8,693 nucleotides of DNA. Source: CAIXYX01 sp043806415. GTDB taxonomy: Archaea > Micrarchaeota > Micrarchaeia > Anstonellales > Anstonellaceae. The DNA is taken from the NCBI GenBank assembly GCA_043806415.1, contig JAZDHB010000016.1:1-8693 (forward strand), written 5' to 3'. The notes under the pieces are model-generated. The model had not been told where the DNA came from. It made no database searches and saw nothing but the letters and a program-made list of their open reading frames with translations. Each line of letters opens with the position of its first letter. The stretch's first letter is position 1. The translations under genes were made by a program, and so were the position numbers. Below, piece after piece: positions 5,440 to 8,693 of the stretch.

Positions 5440-6699
5440 ATGTCTGATACCATTTTCGACGTCGCAATCATCGGCGCCGGCCCGGCCGGGCTCTCGGCCG
5501 CGAAGAAGGCGGCCCGGGGGGGCCTCTCGGTCGTCGTGCTTGAGGAGCATGCCAAGCCGGGCGAGCCGGTGCACTGCGGCGAATGCCTCTCCTCCTTCGC
5601 CACGAGGCGCATGGGCCTCGAGCTGCCCGAGGAGGTCATCGCCCTGCACGTCAAGGGCATCCGGGTGGTGTTCCCGGACAACTCCTCGCTCGTGTTCCGC
5701 GAAGAGGGCTACGACTTGGAGAAGCACCTTTTCGAGCAATACCTGGCCGTGAAAGCACAGGGGGCGGGCGCACAGCTCAAGACATCGAGCCGCGTGGTCG
5801 GCATGAAGCGCACGGGGGGCATCTGGACGATTTCCACCCTGGGCGGGGAAGTGAAGGCGCGGGCCGTGATCGACGCCTCGGGCTTTCAGAGCGTGGCCTC
5901 GGAATTCACGGGCCTCAACACGGGAAAATTCAAGACCGTGATGGGCGCGCAGTACTACATGGAGGACGTTCCAAACGACGGCTACATCGAATTCTTCCTC
6001 TGGCCCCGCCTCGCCCCTGAAGGCTATTTGTGGATCATCCCCAAGAAGGGCGGGCGGGCCAACGTGGGACTGGTGACCACCGACGCGCCCAACGCGCACA
6101 AATATCTCAAGCAATTCGTCAAGGAGAAGGGGCTGGAAGGCAAGAAGATCATCAAGCCGTTCGGCGGGGCGATCCCGGCCTCCGGCCCCCTGCCACAGAC
6201 ATACGGAGACGGATTATTGCTGATCGGCGATGCGGCCGGATTCACCTCGCCCATGTTCGAAGGGGGCACTCAGCTGGCGCTCAAAAGCGGGGAGCTGGCG
6301 GCGCAGACGCTCGTGCGCGCGCTGGGCAAGAACCCCCGGCCGATGACACCCGATATCAACGACATGGGCTCGATGACGGACGCGAGCAAGGAGCCGGCCG
6401 AGAAAAAGGCAGATCCCCTGTGCGCGGACGAGCTCTCAGAATACGAGAATGCGTGGCGCGAGGAATTCCCGCCTTATGAGAAGTTGCTGGCCGGCAAGAG
6501 AGAGATGTACGCGCTGGGTGAGGAAGGGTTGAACAGACTCGCGCGCGTGCTGCCAGGCGACGTGACGGACATGGGGGCGGATAAGAAGGCGCTCATCGCC
6601 CTCAAGGCCCTGGTGGCGTTCGGCCCGGGAAAAGTGATGAACGTAAGATCCGCGCTCGAGACGTTCGCCTATTCGACCGGCGAGATGTACGGCTGGTAA
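5440..6699 (+). CDS. Geranylgeranyl reductase family FAD-dependent oxidoreductase
   Basis: 419 residues. Members reduce prenyl double bonds; in archaea the best-known role is saturating the geranylgeranyl chains of membrane ether lipids. The N-terminal FAD-binding Rossmann motif is GAGPAG (12-17), followed by LEE (34-36), the acidic end of the second strand that binds the FAD ribose. HCGEC (45-49) carries the conserved cysteine region of the family. GYLWIIP (195-201) corresponds to the substrate-cavity YxWxFP motif, here with Ile in place of Phe. The second FAD motif is LLIGDAAGFTSPMFEGG (260-276). A charged, Met/Asp-rich stretch (about 297-330) looks like a lineage-specific insertion before the helical C-terminus. 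ATG 5440 is preferred to a GTG at 5422, which would add six residues before the flavin strand. No partner gene is adjacent. Lipid reduction is inferred; other family members act on quinone or other prenyl substrates. Confidence 0.88.
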   Translation: MSDTIFDVAIIGAGPAGLSAAKKAARGGLSVVVLEEHAKPGEPVHCGECLSSFATRRMGLELPEEVIALHVKGIRVVFPDNSSLVFREEGYDLEKHLFEQYLAVKAQGAGAQLKTSSRVVGMKRTGGIWTISTLGGEVKARAVIDASGFQSVASEFTGLNTGKFKTVMGAQYYMEDVPNDGYIEFFLWPRLAPEGYLWIIPKKGGRANVGLVTTDAPNAHKYLKQFVKEKGLEGKKIIKPFGGAIPASGPLPQTYGDGLLLIGDAAGFTSPMFEGGTQLALKSGELAAQTLVRALGKNPRPMTPDINDMGSMTDASKEPAEKKADPLCADELSEYENAWREEFPPYEKLLAGKREMYALGEEGLNRLARVLPGDVTDMGADKKALIALKALVAFGPGKVMNVRSALETFAYSTGEMYGW

Positions 6700-6717
6700 T
6701 CCGAACCGCAAGGCAAG

Positions 6718-6928
6718 CAACGGCGCTCGGGCGCCGTTGGTGCGCCAAGGCGCGCGAACGCGCCTTGAGCGAGGGGAACACCCGCGTCTCATCTGTCCCC
6801 TCCTTTCAGTTTGAGGTCGAGCAGGCCTAAAGAGACCTGCGCGCAAGCGTCGGCTTTGGCCGACGCTGCACCATCGGCCTACGGGCCGATGCTTGCGCAA
6901 GCCCTGCAAGGCTTGCTCGTCCTCCTGA
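6718..6928 (-). other. Tandem stem-loop element between convergent genes (copy A)
   Basis: This region holds at least six perfect or near-perfect stem-loops: 6718-6739 (9 bp, 4-nt loop), 6746-6767 (9 bp, 4-nt loop), 6821-6840 (8 bp, 4-nt loop), 6847-6866 (8 bp, 4-nt loop), 6872-6891 (8 bp, 4-nt loop) and 6897-6916 (7 bp, 6-nt loop). A weaker 7-bp stem pairs 6771-6777 with 6796-6802. The hairpins at 6847 and 6872 are enclosed by GCGCAA/TTGCGC (6841-6846 with 6893-6898), which could form a three-way junction. Read on the minus strand the element begins TCAGGAGGAC (6928-6919) about 15 nt after the AmrS stop codon. The one non-Watson-Crick step in the 6821-6840 stem is U-G on the minus strand but C-A on the plus strand, favouring minus-strand RNA. 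No terminator T-tract follows the hairpins. Function unknown. Confidence 0.6.
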
Positions 6929-6942
6929 TTTTCTCCCCTACA

Positions 6943-8043
6943 TTATAACACAATCGCTATCTTATCACCGCATTTTGGACAGATCGGATTTCTTTTTTCT
7001 TCTCCCTTCAGCTTCGCGAACACGTTTCTGCCCAATGTGAATTGGTCGCGCTCGATGAGCAGGTGCCGGCAGTTGGGGCAATAGGTGTTTTCGGCCCCTT
7101 TGATATTGGTGTTGCCTACGTATACATATTTGAGTCCGACTTCTTGCGCGATTTTCTTGGCTTGAAGAAGCGATGCGATGGGAGTGGCCGGCCGGTCCGC
7201 CATTTTGTAATAGGGGAAGAAGCGCGAGAAGTGGAGCGGGATGTCGGGCGAGAGCCGGCAAATGAATTCGGACAGGGCGCGAAAATCGTCGGGCGAGTCG
7301 TTCTCCCCGGGAATGACCAAGTTGATCACTTCGAGATGAATCGGCCAGCCGGCATTCTTGCGCAGGGCCGCCACCCGCTTGATGGAATCGAGCACGGGCT
7401 GCAAGCGCCCGCCCGTAATCTCATAGTATTTGTCATCGTCCATGAATTTAAGGTCGATGCGGATGGCGGAGAGCAGTTTCTCTTTTTCGACGATGTCGAG
7501 CATCTCCTTGGTGAAATAGCCGTTGGACACGAAGAGGTGGAAGAAATCCGTTGAGAGTTTCTTCTCCTGTTGCCTTTTCGTGCATTCTTGTATCGTGTCA
7601 TAGGCGTATTCGAAGAAGACGGTAGGCTCGGAATAGGTGTAGGCCATGCCGGCGGCTTTCTGCCGGAGCGCGGCGTCGGCGATGGCGGCGGGCGGGATCG
7701 TGGAGCCGTCCAGCACCGAGGGGCCGAATTCACGCGCCGCCTGCGAAAGGTCCCAGTTCTGGCAGTTGAGGCAGCGGAAATTGCAGCCAGGCGTGCCGAA
7801 GGAGAGCACGGACGAGCCGGGTTTGAAATGGAAGAACGGCTTCTTCTCGATGGGATCCATCGCGAGCGCGACGGCCTTTCCCCAGGAGAGAGAGAACAAT
7901 TTGCCGCCCTCGTTCTTGCGCACGAGGCAGAAACCGGTCTTTCCTTCGGGGATGATGCAGCGGCTGGCACACAGGTTGCAGCGCACCACGTTTCTCTGCG
8001 GGAGGGTGGGAAGCTTGGAATACAGCATGGCTTCGCGGGGCAT
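6943..8043 (-). CDS. amrS: AmmeMemoRadiSam system radical SAM enzyme
   Basis: 366 residues, full length for the family. The radical-SAM cluster motif is C87-NFR-C91-LN-C94, preceded by SFGTPG. The family-specific N-terminal cysteines CNLCASRC (22-29) and C39, the AYTYSEPTVFFEYAYDT segment (134-150), LVIPGENDS and HFSRFFPYYKM are all present. The C-terminus has a zinc-ribbon-like pair of CPxC motifs (TYCPNC and ICPKCG). The enzyme is known from its co-occurrence with Memo and AMMECR1 proteins; its substrate is not established. Neither partner is in this window. ATG 8043 is chosen because a TATA-like box is centred about 25 bp upstream and no Shine-Dalgarno sequence exists, so the message is probably leaderless; an internal ATG at 8028 is the alternative. 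It converges with the geranylgeranyl reductase gene and diverges from the tRNA-Gly gene. Confidence 0.94.
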   Translation of the reverse strand: MPREAMLYSKLPTLPQRNVVRCNLCASRCIIPEGKTGFCLVRKNEGGKLFSLSWGKAVALAMDPIEKKPFFHFKPGSSVLSFGTPGCNFRCLNCQNWDLSQAAREFGPSVLDGSTIPPAAIADAALRQKAAGMAYTYSEPTVFFEYAYDTIQECTKRQQEKKLSTDFFHLFVSNGYFTKEMLDIVEKEKLLSAIRIDLKFMDDDKYYEITGGRLQPVLDSIKRVAALRKNAGWPIHLEVINLVIPGENDSPDDFRALSEFICRLSPDIPLHFSRFFPYYKMADRPATPIASLLQAKKIAQEVGLKYVYVGNTNIKGAENTYCPNCRHLLIERDQFTLGRNVFAKLKGEEKRNPICPKCGDKIAIVL

Positions 8044-8063
8044 GAGGAGATGACACAGAGGTA

Positions 8064-8071
8064 GAATAAAT
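8064..8071 (-). promoter_or_regulatory. TATA-like box of amrS
   Basis: On the minus strand ATTTATTC is centred about 25 bp before the ATG at 8043, the spacing expected for transcription starting at the start codon. Confidence 0.5.
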
Positions 8072-8101
8072 CAGTATCGGGCACGAGCTAGGATTTATTA
8101 G

Positions 8102-8108
8102 TTATAAT
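8102..8108 (+). promoter_or_regulatory. TATA-like box of tRNA-Gly
   Basis: TTATAAT is centred about 26 bp before the first tRNA nucleotide. A second AT-rich match (TTTATTA, 8094-8100) lies just upstream. With the amrS box it fits a compact divergent promoter region of 87 bp. Confidence 0.55.
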
Positions 8109-8130
8109 CCCCCAAATTCATCCACCCAAT

Positions 8131-8286
8131 GCGGCTGTCGTTCAACCTGGTTAGGACTCTAGCCTTCCAAGGACTTTTTTCTTTCTCTTCGGAGAAAGAA
8201 AAACCTCCACTAAAAAGAAAGAAAGGGCCTCGCGCTCTTCCTTCCGAGGACAGCTATTAATCCGGGTTCAAATCCCGGCAGCCGCA
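8131..8286 (+). tRNA. tRNA-Gly (anticodon UCC), intron-containing
   Basis: Exon 1 is 8131-8169 and exon 2 is 8252-8286, giving a 74-nt mature tRNA. The acceptor stem GCGGCTG/CAGCCGC is perfect. The D arm is GTTC/GGAC with a GG-containing loop. The anticodon stem CTAGC/GCTAT pairs at four of five positions; the outermost step (C27-U43) is a mismatch. The anticodon loop CTTCCAA gives anticodon UCC. The T arm is CCGGG-TTCAAAT-CCCGG and the discriminator base is A8286. CCA is not encoded. The overall sequence resembles archaeal tRNA-Gly(UCC). Confidence 0.93.
8170..8251 (+). other. 82-nt tRNA intron at 37/38 with bulge-helix-bulge motif
   Basis: The junctions fold as a canonical archaeal splicing motif. 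Central helix: exon bases 32-35 (CUUC, 8164-8167) pair with 8246-8249 (GAGG), one G-U. The 5' bulge is C36-A37-A8170 and the 3' bulge A8250-C8251-A8252, each cut after its second base. An inner helix begins 8171-8173 with 8243-8245. The intron body is dominated by a perfect 12-bp stem (8176-8187 with 8192-8203) capped by a UUCG tetraloop closed by C-G. No coding potential. Confidence 0.88.
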
Positions 8287-8313
8287 ATCAGACCAAGACT
8301 CAGTGCGCACCCT

Positions 8314-8320
8314 CGTTTTT
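8314..8320 (+). terminator. T-tract after tRNA-Gly
   Basis: TCGTTTTT ends at 8320, about 30 nt after the tRNA; a second T5 lies at 8336-8340. Archaeal RNA polymerase commonly terminates at such tracts. Confidence 0.4.
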
Positions 8321-8338
8321 CTGCCTTATCGGGTATTT

Positions 8339-8388
8339 TTCACCTCGATAGCGGTCGCTTAGAGGAGAGGTGAAGTATAACTATAGTT
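8339..8388 (+). promoter_or_regulatory. Hairpin and TATA-like sequence before the structured region
   Basis: An 8-bp stem pairs TTCACCTC (8339-8346) with GAGGTGAA (8367-8374). It is followed by AGTATAACTATAG (8375-8387), which contains the palindrome AACTATAGTT and resembles a TATA box. If used, transcription would start near 8408-8412, just before the stem-loop cluster. This is suggestive only. Confidence 0.3.
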
Positions 8389-8411
8389 TTGCATTTTTTC
8401 CATCGTCGATA

Positions 8412-8693
8412 AACAACCCCGCAGCAAGCTGCTGGGTATTCATGATATGAGAAAAAGTTCTGGCGAACCACCGCAAGCGGTGGGGTCTTGAACCCAAGAA
8501 CCGCGTTCGCCAACAGCAGTTGGCTAGACTTCGCCCCCGACGGGCCGAAGCCGATGGGGGGAGGGTCAGGAGGACACGAGTCGGCTCTGGAGAGCCGACT
8601 GTGTCGGCAACAGACTTGCCGATAAGCCGGCCGCTGCCGGCTGTGCCCAGAGGCTCGAAGCGTCGAGCCTCTCGGGCGAGCAAGCCCTGCGGG
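8412..8693 (+). ncRNA. Putative structured RNA or stem-loop repeat element (copy B), runs off the window
   Basis: This gene-free stretch is densely foldable. 8412-8424 is a small hairpin. GGCGAAC/GTTCGCC (8462-8468 with 8505-8511) closes a three-way junction holding CACCG/CGGTG (8469-8473 with 8478-8482) and TCTTG/CAAGA (8486-8490 with 8495-8499). CTTCG/CGAAG (8529-8533 with 8546-8550) follows, with an inner CCC/GGG. After TCAGGAGGAC (8566-8575) come four consecutive hairpins: 8579-8600 (9 bp, extended by GACAC/GTGTC around one bulged base), 8605-8621 (6 bp), 8625-8642 (7 bp) and 8649-8672 (10 bp, extended by GCCC/GGGC). It ends in GCAAGCCCTGC (8680-8690), also present in copy A. I do not recognise RNase P RNA, SRP RNA or rRNA signatures. 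It could be a noncoding RNA or a repeat element without function. Confidence 0.45.

Noticed and set aside
6436..6909. Minus-strand open frame over the hairpin cluster and the reductase 3' end
   Set aside because: Antisense to the reductase and passing through stem-loops. A chance AGGAGG near an internal ATG is not enough.
8381..8683. Minus-strand open frame of 100 codons in the right-hand gene-free region
   Set aside because: It runs through perfect inverted repeats, has a low-complexity Arg/Ser-rich translation and no ribosome binding site I can see. Structure explains the region better.
8400..8693. RNase P RNA, SRP RNA or rRNA leader
   Set aside because: I looked for the conserved RNase P core motifs, the SRP helix 8 GGAAGG-type loop and 16S start sequence and found none.
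8566..8693. CRISPR array
   Set aside because: The stems differ in sequence and there are no equal-length direct repeats with spacers.

Overview
The window looks like a piece of a GC-rich archaeal chromosome. The strongest evidence is a tRNA-Gly(UCC) gene at 8131-8286 interrupted at the canonical archaeal 37/38 site by an 82-nt intron whose exon/intron junctions fold into a bulge-helix-bulge splicing motif. TATA-like boxes about 26 bp before several start codons (leaderless architecture), an anti-Shine-Dalgarno match of the AGGTGA type, and a geranylgeranyl-reductase-family flavoprotein (archaeal lipid chemistry) agree. Lineage cannot be settled from the sequence; a DPANN or other little-studied euryarchaeal-type genome is a guess.

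Layout. 1-276: no gene; nested inverted repeats and a probable minus-strand terminator. 277-2830 (minus): a two-gene operon of an archaeal-type glycogen-debranching enzyme (amylo-alpha-1,6-glucosidase) followed, with an 8-bp overlap, by a thioredoxin-fold lipoprotein. 2831-3101: divergent intergenic region with a TATA box at each end and two outward-pointing GC-palindrome/T-tract terminators between them. 3102-4136 (plus): secreted lipoprotein made of twelve 26-residue four-cysteine repeats. 4248-5339 (plus): short Glu/Leu/Phe/Val dehydrogenase, most likely glutamate dehydrogenase, closed by a strong terminator. 5440-6699 (plus): geranylgeranyl-reductase-family FAD oxidoreductase. 6700-6942: between convergent genes, packed with perfect stem-loops. 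6943-8043 (minus): radical-SAM enzyme of the AmmeMemoRadiSam family (AmrS). 8044-8130: compact divergent promoter region. 8131-8286 (plus): intron-containing tRNA-Gly. 8287-8693: no convincing protein gene, but a long run of stem-loops reaching the window end.

The genes are mostly ordinary metabolism (glycogen turnover, nitrogen/carbon link, prenyl reduction, radical SAM) with two cell-surface lipoproteins, one an oxidoreductase and one with about 48 cysteines in its repeats, which might be functionally related. The most unexplained signal is a pair of intergenic elements, one on each strand (6928 leftwards on minus; 8566 rightwards on plus), that both open with the 10-mer TCAGGAGGAC, continue into tandem perfect hairpins of unrelated sequence but similar size (7-10 bp stems, mostly 4-nt loops), and share the 11-mer GCAAGCCCTGC. 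These may be copies of a dispersed structured repeat or RNA element that I do not recognise.
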